A program made the translations under genes and the position numbers. The notes below the pieces were generated by a model that was not told the DNA's origin, made no database searches, and was given only the letters and a program-made list of their open reading frames with translations. Below are positions 10,201 to 20,343 of a stretch of DNA of 64,000 bases, piece by piece. How positions within the stretch are numbered: the first letter of the stretch is position 1; each line of letters starts with the position of its first letter. The stretch is from Neurospora tetrasperma FGSC 2508 (lineage: Eukaryota; Ascomycota; Sordariomycetes; Sordariales; Sordariaceae), in NCBI RefSeq assembly GCF_000213175.1, contig NW_009799099.1:3970473-4034472 (forward strand), in the 5' to 3' direction.

Positions 10201-12822
10201 GATGATGATTTCGAGCCGGTTGAAAGCGAAAGCGAGGAAGAGGTGCTCGAAGAGATTCACGAGGAGGACAAAGCGGTGGTGGATGAGGAAGGCTTCAAAA
10301 AGGTGGAAAACGACGACGAGAAAGAGGTCGTTCTTGAAGTGGAGGAGGAAAAGAAGATCAAGGTTGAGCAGGAGGTTGAAGAGAAGGATGAAAGCGCGAA
10401 ATATGGAGAAGACGAGATTGTCGACGAGAAGGCAGTCGCTACTGAGGCTACAGGCACCGTTGAGGCCAAGGAGACTGATACTGACGTTTCAGAGGTTAAG
10501 GACACCGAACCAGATGTTCAAGAGGTCAAAGCTGAGAAAAGCGATGTTAAGGAGACCTCGGAGACCGCTGATGAGCCCAAGAAAGAGGAGCCCCAAGCTG
10601 ACCAGGGTGAAGCTCAGGGCTCGGCGAAGACGCTTAACGCTCTTGAAGAGACCGTGCAAGAAACCATAAGCATCCATGAGGAGCGGGCGGAGACCAGCAA
10701 TGTTGGTACCATCAGTGAAGCTGAGCCGAAAGCATCGTTTACGACTACATCCCCTGCAGATGAAAGAGAGCAAACACCTGATCGCGTGGAGGAGGTTGAT
10801 GAAATGGAAGCAATCCAACATCAGCTCTTCGAAGACATGGTTCATGCGTCCAGAGAAGCCAGCATGATGGAAGTGAGCGATGCCGAGCACGTCTCATTCA
10901 TGTCACAAGATACCCCCAGACCTATTCAACTTGACTCGGATGAGGAGATGGGAGATGGCGACGATGGGGACGTGGAGATGGCGGACGCGGCCACTCCTCG
11001 GCCCGAAACCCATACCGAGGAGGACCAGGTGTCGCAGGCAGTTGAAGTCGAAATGACGAGCGAGACCATCGAAGTCGACTCAGATAGCATGTCAGTGAGC
11101 CACGAAGAGTCTGTCGAAGTTGTAGTCATCAAAGCACCACATGTGCAAGATTTCGCCATGGAGGATGCCGAGATGGTCGTTGAGGTTGAGGAGGAGACCC
11201 AAATCACTGTCGAGAAAGAAGTCACAGTTACGGAAGCTCCGGCAGTCGCGCAAGCAAGCCCATTTGCAACTGTAGATGTCACAGACCACGCCCATCAGCA
11301 GGCTGTTCTTCCCTCTTCCCCTCCGATTCAGCCTTTTGCTAGCCAGGTCGCAGAAGATCAGGTTATGCTAGTTGGATCATCTTCACCAGCAAAGGAAGCT
11401 GACACCGAAAAGCCACCTCCCACTCCTGATCAAAGCGGCCTGCTTGGTAAGGAAGTGACCGAGCCCTCGCAGCCCGAAGAAGCTCAAGTCGCTGCTGAGA
11501 CAGCAACCGAGGAATGTATGGAGGTCATCACTCAGGTGGAAGTGGTCGAGGAGACCGAGACAGTCACCACAAAACCTCAAGTGGCCACTGTGGAGGAGGG
11601 TGTCGAGACCCAAGATGAAGTTTCTCTGATAGTAGTTGAGGAAATTTCCGAGGAACAGACGCAGGACCTCGATAAGAATCAAGCCGACGAGGCTGATACC
11701 GATACCCAGCCACTGTCAGCCTCCTACCACGGTTTCGAGGAGGCAGATAAGTCCAAGCAAGCAACTCCCACCAAGAAACGAGCACCATCCATTACCGAGC
11801 CCGCCGAGGAGGAAACTACGGTGCCAAAAGAAAAGCCATCCCAGACGACTGTCACCCCAAACCAGTCCCAAACCGTCGATGACAAGGACACCGACCTCAG
11901 CGATAACCTTGCCCGACAGGCCGTGAAAGCTTCCGCTAAGCGCGGAAGAAAGCAACAGTCAGCTCTCGAGCCTCTACGTACGAGCGCGAGAATCACCCGT
12001 GCCCGCTCCAGAAGCGTCACCAAGAGCGTCACCGCCGAAGAAAACGAAGACGCCAGCAAAGCTGCCGCGCTAGCTTCCCCATCCAAGCGCAGCTTTGCTT
12101 CATCCTTCAACTCTTCTGCCGCCGCCTCTGAGGATAACACCACCCCGCAGCCTTCCAACTCGCACCATCCCGAAGACAGCGACAATAACACAGTAGCGAC
12201 CTCAGGACCACTACCCAACGACCCTTCCCTCCTGAAACTCTCCCTCTCCCGCCTCCTCCGCACCCAACCACAATTCGCAAACTGCCTCCCTCTAAAGTCC
12301 ATTCGCAATCACTTGGGGAAAAATGTTGATATTCTCGCCATCGTTTCCTCCCCCCCGACCAACCCCACCAGAGCCAAAGGTGGACCGAGAGAGTACATGA
12401 TGAGTTTCAACGTCACCGACCCTTCCACTGCCCCTACGCACGTGGTGGAGGTGCAGATGTACAGAGCCCATAAGGAGTCTTTGCCAATCGTCAAGCCTGG
12501 TGATGCGATTTTGTTGAAGCAGGTGGAGATCAGGTCGATGACGGCGGGTAAGGGGTTTGGGTTGAGGACAGGGGAGGGGAGTGCTTGGGCTGTTTTTGAG
12601 GCTATACCGGAGGAGGATAAGGAGGAGGAAGGAGAAAAGGATGGGGATGATGCTACTGCTGCTACAACTCCTAGACCACCGCAGATTAAGGGACCGGCAG
12701 TAGAGGATTGGGAGGATTTTGGTGGTTACATGGTTATGCTTAAGAAGTGGTACAGGCTGCTTTTGAAGGATGAGACGGCGAAGGGGAAGTTGGAGAAGGC
12801 AGTCAAGAAGTTTGAGAAATGA
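7234..12822 (+). CDS. Giant acidic protein with POT1/Cdc13-type OB fold
   Basis: Uninterrupted frame of 1862 codons starting MASADAIDG. The C-terminal part (about residues 1668-1800) reads like the POT1/Cdc13 telomeric single-strand DNA-binding OB domain: SIRNHLGKNVDILAIVSSPP, then EYMMSFNVTDPS, VEVQMYRAHKESLP, VKPGDAILLKQVEIRSM and GEGSAWAVFE. Residues about 15-130 (RGEVTITWPYNRVTHTLAF onward) look like a second, unassigned beta-rich domain. Between them lie long Asp/Glu-rich, probably disordered stretches (about 560-680 and 890-1130) and many SP/TP sites. A basic RSRSVTK segment precedes the OB fold. Fungal genomes contain proteins annotated as telomeric single-strand DNA-binding POT1/CDC13-domain proteins with this shape. 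A telomere role is inferred from the fold alone; another nucleic-acid or protein-binding role is possible. Confidence 0.8.
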   Translation: MASADAIDGVAVTALESRTVTPIAQLDPELSDQNSRSVRGEVTITWPYNRVTHTLAFLLAEPDVRLRRTKGQVRVQLHGPSAKAVSECGLGACDEVLLSLDGVEWAKEESPGRILGARVDWQLQFNRRLVLQVKLNGSDEPKHINVDSRQTELPNELPEPSAIQQLEQTVNEPEPALFDKLSAIRQVPDIALNEYPSPAFIKRARISYGSLFDDGLDIFEEDGGIKGKGRKRSRFARKSNTWRYSSKSPTPEPEIMPEEDPVSQSQSPDGDAMEEDTVTEEAPAPKPKMTDGASQTVESEMTPSLPAASGPASAEKLEASPRPAIWEKVDMETQETSTDTALQETEAVQAASHILGMANGAPSQSYTYQHTDSQAHPAANSQFGSSKPMVPGLSMFGTPASVPVESEYGIANQVRFGFSHTPQIPQSGVPEPQMHAAPEPGPYPDSYLDHSVPAKYEGMESYMNIAQSNPELQHGQDYNLVPVPTGTESFERGQWEMATQAPHYNPIEGGHFGADALNEGTPAIIEDHSLHADPTRPDQVPKGFSSYGPGTEDPVGFEESESRAESEQDTERSEIEELAEDEVLNEADEDDVGVDDEVEHEEFGEELEEGDYDQREYNKPESDDEGIRQDEEEAELEAAERYGEDDVYDDDDDEMDDYAEDWERERTRYDEDEDEDEDAYESEDPDLSQRLPRRAPAAAASADPVVISLLSDSEDEDKASPPPQPAPPVSRRTMARQLSIRHSSPPVRAPTSTEGTSLQQMEKSLSAEKEEPTVEQPVAKEEPTENSSKSWVGPLDKSSSADQMDHDLQPKEDAKPLGFAMEIVHTQPAARADAEVAPTSDVAHAKDASSELGSPAQNTEPLKTINTPWTKQAEKHESDLKPREEALPKTADDQLKEQQKDPNSESEVNDETFEGFSSDTQIFERPEEDSESAEDEMLDEDEEENNEIAEEDKGDEEEQDASEQVVDLLDTTSEEEDEEEEAEEGHEEEDDDFEPVESESEEEVLEEIHEEDKAVVDEEGFKKVENDDEKEVVLEVEEEKKIKVEQEVEEKDESAKYGEDEIVDEKAVATEATGTVEAKETDTDVSEVKDTEPDVQEVKAEKSDVKETSETADEPKKEEPQADQGEAQGSAKTLNALEETVQETISIHEERAETSNVGTISEAEPKASFTTTSPADEREQTPDRVEEVDEMEAIQHQLFEDMVHASREASMMEVSDAEHVSFMSQDTPRPIQLDSDEEMGDGDDGDVEMADAATPRPETHTEEDQVSQAVEVEMTSETIEVDSDSMSVSHEESVEVVVIKAPHVQDFAMEDAEMVVEVEEETQITVEKEVTVTEAPAVAQASPFATVDVTDHAHQQAVLPSSPPIQPFASQVAEDQVMLVGSSSPAKEADTEKPPPTPDQSGLLGKEVTEPSQPEEAQVAAETATEECMEVITQVEVVEETETVTTKPQVATVEEGVETQDEVSLIVVEEISEEQTQDLDKNQADEADTDTQPLSASYHGFEEADKSKQATPTKKRAPSITEPAEEETTVPKEKPSQTTVTPNQSQTVDDKDTDLSDNLARQAVKASAKRGRKQQSALEPLRTSARITRARSRSVTKSVTAEENEDASKAAALASPSKRSFASSFNSSAAASEDNTTPQPSNSHHPEDSDNNTVATSGPLPNDPSLLKLSLSRLLRTQPQFANCLPLKSIRNHLGKNVDILAIVSSPPTNPTRAKGGPREYMMSFNVTDPSTAPTHVVEVQMYRAHKESLPIVKPGDAILLKQVEIRSMTAGKGFGLRTGEGSAWAVFEAIPEEDKEEEGEKDGDDATAATTPRPPQIKGPAVEDWEDFGGYMVMLKKWYRLLLKDETAKGKLEKAVKKFEK

Positions 12823-15800
12823 GAGTTGAGGTACGGGGTTTGGAGCCGGGGAAGGTGGCTTGTCAATCGACCTGGGCTTCGAGTCCCATGTGATAATTGA
12901 AAATAATTGCATTATGATGGGAAACATTATGGCTCAACTTGGCTGGTATCTAAGCACTTATGGTGGAAATGAGGGCAATATGTTTTATATCGCTCGGCAT
13001 GTCGCATGCTTCTAGGTATTGCGCTGAGCTTAGCTAAATCACAACGTCAATTATCTACGGCCTACGAGGCGTTGGCATAATATCTTGTCTGCCTGTTTAC
13101 GAAATGCTGTACATACCAAGAAACGGGACCGTATCTTTTGATACCGGCAGTACTCTAAGAAAGATCGCAGCTTCGTCACCAGTAAATGACCTTTCTTGAA
13201 AAGAACATCAACACTGATTCATGTTACTCTGCATCCCTCTTTCAAGAAAGACACTTGAGGGTAGTGATGCGGTGGTGGGACCGTTCCTTAATTGCCCCGA
13301 CTCCAACCCTCAAGTACCCACGAAAGGTGTTGTACTGGTATGACCTGATGGAGAAAAGAACCGACACCACGAATTTCGGGAAAGTTAGTTTCGAGCATCG
13401 TCGAACATCCAGGGTCAACAGTGTCGCCCTCGCCTCATTGACGCGTAGCCGCATGTGTCACCGTTATTGACGCAGATCATGTCTGTAGAACGCCATGTCT
13501 CATCTACGGTCCTTGTAGGGACAGCAGCAGTGTGTTTGCAAAGGCTTCTGTTGGGGGTCCCTCGGGACTCGATATCGAATGGGTGACGGCTGGCGGGTGG
13601 CCAGTCATCAGGTTGGTCTTGTAGGCTGACATGCTCCATTGAGAGTGCCGTGTTTCGACTTCCTCGCGCTGGCGGAAGGATGTCGAGTGAGGCGGTTGGA
13701 GGGGGTCGAAGCTGTTTTCTCGAGGAATCTGCTGCGGAGATGGATCGATGTGTCAGTTCAACGGGCGTCTGCAAAAAGCGTGTTGCGCAACACCAACCCC
13801 GGCCCTCTCTCGTTACACCAACTGAGCGCCTTCCCATGGAGTTGTCCGTAGTCAAAAGTTACCTTTGAAACATGTGACAACGAAGAAGAACACCGCTGAG
13901 GACTTTCTGCAGAGGACCGAGGTACGCATCTAGTTAGCAAGTCTTCCATCGCAAGTACACACTCTTACCAAAGTCACAACCGGCTCTGGTGCCTCGGATT
14001 CGAAGCTCTTCTATGACAGGAACGGGTTGCGAAAGAAGTCCCGGCAGATGAGACTGCGCAACGTGACACCCGTTGACTCGAGTTGACTGCCCTTTCTTGC
14101 ACAGAGTTCGACTGTTGAAACATCCCGGCGTCAAGGGCAGTCACTGTCCGTTGGTCTACCCGTTCATTGGAATTTCTCTTGGCGGTCTCGGTGAGAATGG
14201 CTCGATGGGTTATCGGTTGAACATGGGACTGATGCGAGTCGCTCCTGTTACCCGACGAACTCGGTCTTCCTCCCAACATCCTGAACCTGCTTCACCCACG
14301 AAACCGAGATGATGCCACTGCACGATCTGACCACCCTCCCAAATTCTGTTGAGTCTTGACTCTCAACAAGTGCCCGGGGGGATGTTGCCTTTCACCCCAC
14401 GTCAAGGAACTGCCAACAAGCAGAACGCAATGTGCTCCTTCCATCTCATAGATCGTGATACTCGATTTTGCAAACGGGTAAGAACCTTGACGGCACCTGT
14501 CAGCTGATGAAGAAAAGGCAAGTTTCAACCGGGCACAATCATCCGCTAAACTCAAGAAAGCGAACGGTTCCTGCCACTCGTATCTGTTGATGGATATTGA
14601 TACATCGATAGTTTTGCACCTCGAGGTCTGCATGGATATAAAGGGTTAGCTTGGTACGATGAGCCTACATAAAATATGGAGTAGACAGACGACAGGAGAG
14701 CCATTTCCTGTGCCAAAACCAAGCATCTTTGCCACTCGCAGGAACCGAGCTAACATTTACACTACACAATGCAGAGGCGCCCAAGCTGCAAGTCATCGCC
14801 GATTCGTTTCATCTCGGGCCAGGCTCGGCAGGCACAAAGCACGAACTGGGAAGAGGAGACGACGCTGAATGGGCGGGCCTCGAATCGTCGGTAGTTCCTC
14901 TTGCCAATTGGATTCGCTGCCCGTGTTTGGCGAGCTTGGTCTCTCGTGCAGAGCAACCCCTCATTTGGGGACCTCAGCGAGCAATCTGTTGCACGTTGGG
15001 AAAGGCAGGAGCGCAATCTTCCTATCAGCTGCTCACACTCGTCAGTGCATCAATCGAAGAGGCCGAGTTTGCCATGGAGAAACAGGATGGGAATCTGGGC
15101 AATCCGAGAAATCTCGCCACTGGTTCCAACAGATCATTCAACCGAGGCAGGCGGATCTACCAAGGCGAGGCGCCTCTCGTACGTTCGTTTACAAAATTGA
15201 ACCAAGATGACCGTGTTCTCGGTTTGATACTATGGAGCCCACGGCTGTCAAGTCCTGTGTGAATGCAAGTCGACCGCAGCGACTCCTCCCCCACAAGTTT
15301 CCACGCACTTGTAGTGTACCTAGCATTGTGGGGCATAATGACGTAGCTGCACATCAATAGTGCAGGCTCAGCTAATGGGAATCGTTCTTTGACGGGCCAG
15401 GCCCTGCCATGCGTCACTGGCTGGGATAATGACCCAAGATGCCTCTTTCCATTTCCGGAAGTTTGTGTACTTTCGCCATTTCACGAGATGTGATTCTCAG
15501 GCAACGACGCGGAAGGAGAGAGCCAAAGTCGGGCGCGTCTTGTTCAAGTTGTAGAAGGGACAGTCCATCTGCCTGAATCACGAGAGAATCACCTACTTTG
15601 AATGGATGCAGCTACCAGAAGTCACTCAGTTCGTTCAAAGCCAAATCACTGGGCACTTCCATTGGGACAGGCATTGATCGGACGAGACCGACTTCTAGCT
15701 GCTTTCAACAGCCACATTATATCCATGTCACGGCTACGCGCGGCCTTCGGTAACAGAAAAGCACACAGACAGCGCTTGTGACATGGATTCGGGCAAAGCA

Positions 15801-15864
15801 TTGGTGGCCGCACCGGGCAGGTCATCCTGAGTGTGCAGTGGCTGCTGTTCAGATTTCATCTAAC
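12823..15864. other. Long non-coding region
   Basis: About 3 kb between the OB-fold gene and the grg-1 regulatory region. Open frames here reach at most 177 codons, overlap on both strands and resemble no known family. Base composition is balanced and not depleted like strongly RIP-mutated DNA. I see no repeat or RNA gene. Confidence 0.5.
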
Positions 15865-15900
15865 TGCGGGAGAGGGGTTCAAAGGGGCGTGACGTCACAG
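15865..15900. promoter_or_regulatory. CRE palindrome with two STRE-like boxes
   Basis: A perfect TGACGTCA palindrome (15890-15897) sits a few bases after two AGGGG boxes (15873-15877 and 15883-15887). TGACGTCA is the site of ATF/CREB bZIP factors and AGGGG is the stress response element core. The cluster lies about 575 bp upstream of the grg-1/ccg-1 start codon. Function is inferred. Confidence 0.4.
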
Positions 15901-16335
15901 ACAACGGGTGAAGGACGAAGATTGCCTCACTTCTTTGCTAGCAATTTGCCTGCAAAGAAGGCGCACATGTCAAGCAAACAACTGGGAAACCACTATTGAA
16001 TACCCACAATGCAAAGCTCGGAAGGTACGTCTTGATTGCAGTGTGTCGAGTGTCAAAAAAGAAGCAAGAGTTCATGCAAGCCAAAATTGGCACCTCCTCC
16101 ACTTCACCGAGTGCCCCACCCGAAGCTCCAGGCGAGATGGCCGGAACATACCATCCGCGTTGGGATTATGACGTATCTCCTTCTTCTTCACATGATTCCA
16201 TCCCGTTGTTGCTTGTTTGCGAGCTGTGACGGGAGATCGTAGATGCCACTTTGGGCCAGGCAGGCAGTGCAGGCAGCCAGGAACACAAGCTTCCAACTTG
16301 GTCATCTCGATTGCCGATTAAGGGAACCAAATGCC

Positions 16336-16342
16336 TATATAA
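16336..16342 (+). promoter_or_regulatory. TATA box of grg-1/ccg-1
   Basis: TATATAA occurs 131 bp before the start codon and is followed by a CT-rich tract (TTCTTTTCTTCTTCC), a usual layout for strongly expressed, regulated fungal genes. Confidence 0.6.
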
Positions 16343-16472
16343 GACTGTCCTCCCACCTCCCCAATACCATTCTTTTCTTCTTCCATCATCAGCCAACAAA
16401 GCAATCACATCTTCACTACTTCAAGTCAACACAACACTCAAACCACTTTCACAACCCCTCACATCAACCAAA

Positions 16473-16824
16473 ATGGATACCATCAAGAACGCTGCCAACT
16501 ACGTCGGTGACAAGGTCCAGGGTAGGTTCCCTCCAGCACCCGAGCACATCTTGGGCATCTTCACATCAGCAGACACTGACATCTCATTCTCACAGGCGCT
16601 ACCGCCACTGCTTCCAAGGAGGCCAACAAGGACGTTGCCAAGGACTCCAACCAGGGCGTCGGCACTCGGTAAGCTCCATCATCTTCCACTCACAGCCATC
16701 ATCAGACACTAACATTCATCTTCCTCTCAGTCTCAACGCTGCCGGTGATGCCATCTCCGACAAGGTCTCCGAGAACAAGCACGACGCTAAGGCCGAGGCC
16801 CACAAGCAGGGTGCTACCCACTAA
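16473..16824 (+). CDS. grg-1: Glucose-repressible / clock-controlled protein GRG-1 (CCG-1)
   Basis: Exons 16473-16521, 16596-16668 and 16731-16824 encode exactly 71 residues, the length of Neurospora GRG-1/CCG-1. The protein starts MDTIKNAANYVGDKVQGAT, continues SKEANKDVAKDSNQGVGTR and ends KAEAHKQGATH, close to the Neurospora protein as I recall it. It is small, hydrophilic, rich in Ala, Lys and Asp and has no membrane segment. In Neurospora the gene is repressed by glucose, driven by the circadian clock and induced by stress and development; the biochemical function is unknown. Both introns are short and the exon joins keep frame. The TATA box and the very long upstream non-coding region fit a heavily regulated gene. 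Confidence 0.93.
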
Positions 16825-17439
16825 GCGACTTCACCAACAGTCGTTTTCCATTTCCTTTTTATCAGTCATGACTTGATGATAATGGCCGGCTAAGGAGTTC
16901 GCCAAGGGCTTCTCTATGACATACTTGGCTTGGAATTTCGAAGGGCAGCTTTAGCATTACACCAGAACCGATACCCCTATTACATAGGCATGGACACTGG
17001 TCCGTTCTAGCTAGGAATTGACCCGGCTCTCTGCCAATTAATACCTGCACATCTGTTTTTTTTTTTTTTTTTCTCTTCTTGCTTTTGTGACATCGACATG
17101 CCTTTCTGACATTGCTGTGTGCTTTGCAACTTTGATCTTTCATAATGCTACTTTGGCATTTGGGGGGATTATAAATGAGCCATCGCATTCAAGACTTGAC
17201 TTGATGTAATATCAGTGACACGAAAAGTTCGGCAAACATCAACAGCCCAGATGTCTTCTTGCATGAGAGAGTGTTGATCCAAACCTTCAGTCAGCTGAAC
17301 GACACTAGCAGGGGCTGCGCACGGACCACAATGATCAACCATCGCGATGGACTTCGCGTCCTTCAAGATTTCGGAGCCACTTCGTTGAAGCTCAGCATCT
17401 TTGTGTCAACTCGTCAAGAAACACAACTGCAATCACAAA
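16825..17439. other. Intergenic, grg-1 3' flank
   Basis: This 615-bp stretch holds the grg-1 3' region and the promoter of the EBP-family gene. A run of about 17 T lies near 17055-17072. No coding sequence is evident. Confidence 0.5.
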
Positions 17440-18622
<1,183 letters not shown>

Positions 18623-20343
18623 TGAGTCTCGAAGCGCACTTATCCAAAGCTTCATCAGGAGGGGTAGGTAAGAAGCGGTTTCGACACCTGCCCAGTACGG
18701 GTGTTCATCGCAATCAGCGGATTCAGCACGGCGTTGCAGGTATGGCTGTCTCGTTGCACTGCATGCCCGTACGACTGTATCCATCCTCTTCGTTGCGTCA
18801 TGAACGGCGGAGAGGAATGAACAGGCCGATGGGGATTGGTCGGAGGGCCTCAGTGGCAAGGTGGAAAAGATATGTTCCTGTTCGCCGGTTTGCTTCCTAT
18901 CATTCACATGTGTGATCTTCTTCCCCGAGTTTGGTTGATCTTTCACATGGTTACCAGGAGACACAGCAAGCTCGTCGACATCTGCTGCCATCTAGATATC
19001 CCAGTGAGGATGATACGAATCAAACAGTTGAAAAGCGAACTCATAGTGACCTTGGGAGGTGAAATCGCAGTCAGTATACGAGCCGTCGCAGTCATGATAG
19101 AGCCAAGTCTTGAGAGAGAATTTCCCACGATGTTGGATTCCTCTTGTCGTGTGGGGGTTCATCTGGTTTGATCTCCGCAGGGACGGACCCCTTTTTGAAG
19201 TGAGGTACGTTCTGGGCCCCCTAGGGTTGTGTTAGTGCCCCTGGACGTCCCTGGTTTTGGTACCTAGAAAGATTCCACATTTAGGCCTTAGACGCACAGA
19301 CCTCAAGCTTGGCGATAGGTAGGGGACGTTGGAGTCAGTCGAGGGGCTCTTCTGTTCCAAAACTGCCTCAAGTTTGAACTTCACCCTTGTAACGAAAACG
19401 GCATCTACCATGCTCCCACACGCCCAACTCGCCTCCTCGGACCCAGATGACTTGTCGCTGACCTGGAGTTCTCGTTGCATTTGGCCACGATCTCACACCG
19501 GATCTGAGCCTTTCCGTCGTCGTCCCGGGAACCCCAGACAATAGCCTTGCTGGCTCGGCGGTGATGCTTGTCCACGGGTGTCATCGGACTCGGCATGAGC
19601 GCTTTCGAGCCCTCGATTTGCTGGTCAAATTGTTTGTCATCTGTTGGGCCGTGTTCCAGATGATCACTAGAGATACGGGCAAGCTTATGTGCTCGTAGTA
19701 TACCTACCTACCCAGCTTGAGCTGGACGTTGGAAGACTTTACCGGAACACATGGTTGGCCTGCAAGTGCAAGCTTTTGAGGAGTCTCAACGGCTTCAGAT
19801 GTGTGGGCCCAATGTCTCCGGTGGCCGAGAAACAAAACATTCTGCTCACTATTCTCAAATCCAGTCCATGACGGTCGCCTGTGGAAGAACACGGCCTGGG
19901 CTGGTTCTGCCTTCGATGAACCCATGCTCCATGAACGGACTCTCTTCTGTCCGTCCGGGAATCCATTTCCAGCCCGGACTCACCCGTGCGGTTTCGATAT
20001 GCCCTAGGCTACTCTATCAACGCTATGTGTTTCTGGAATGGCCCGGATGTCATTTTGGTATTCAAGAATTCCGGGTTTGTTTCGTCCCATCCACGGTCAA
20101 CCTCCACGTGCGGTATCCCCCTGTCTATATTCAAAGCGTGCTCACAAGCCTTTGACTTACCATGGTATGCTTGAGCTACTCTTCCATCCCATGTTTTCTC
20201 CCCCATCCATCCCACCTTGGTCAAACCAACTACGAGTCAGCAAATCCACGAGTTGGCTTTGATGACCTGACGACGACCGGTCCGAGGCCACTGTTGCGGC
20301 TTACCGCCATCGCCAACCTTGTGATTGCCTTACAACCATCCCG
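18623..20343. other. Intergenic region
   Basis: 1.7 kb between the EBP-family gene and the seven-helix protein gene. Several overlapping open frames of 60-157 codons occur on both strands, but none has domain-like sequence. It probably holds the promoter of the downstream gene. Confidence 0.5.

Noticed and set aside
9908-10669. 253-codon Arg/Lys-rich frame inside the OB-fold gene
   Set aside because: Shifted reading of GAG/GAA-rich DNA; no independent support.
7234-12822. Treating the acidic frame as an artefact of repeats
   Set aside because: The frame runs through varied sequence and ends in a clear OB domain, so it is a real gene.
12862-12892. tRNA-like B box (GGGCTTCGAGTCCC) after the OB-fold gene
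   Set aside because: No matching acceptor, D or anticodon arms could be drawn around it.
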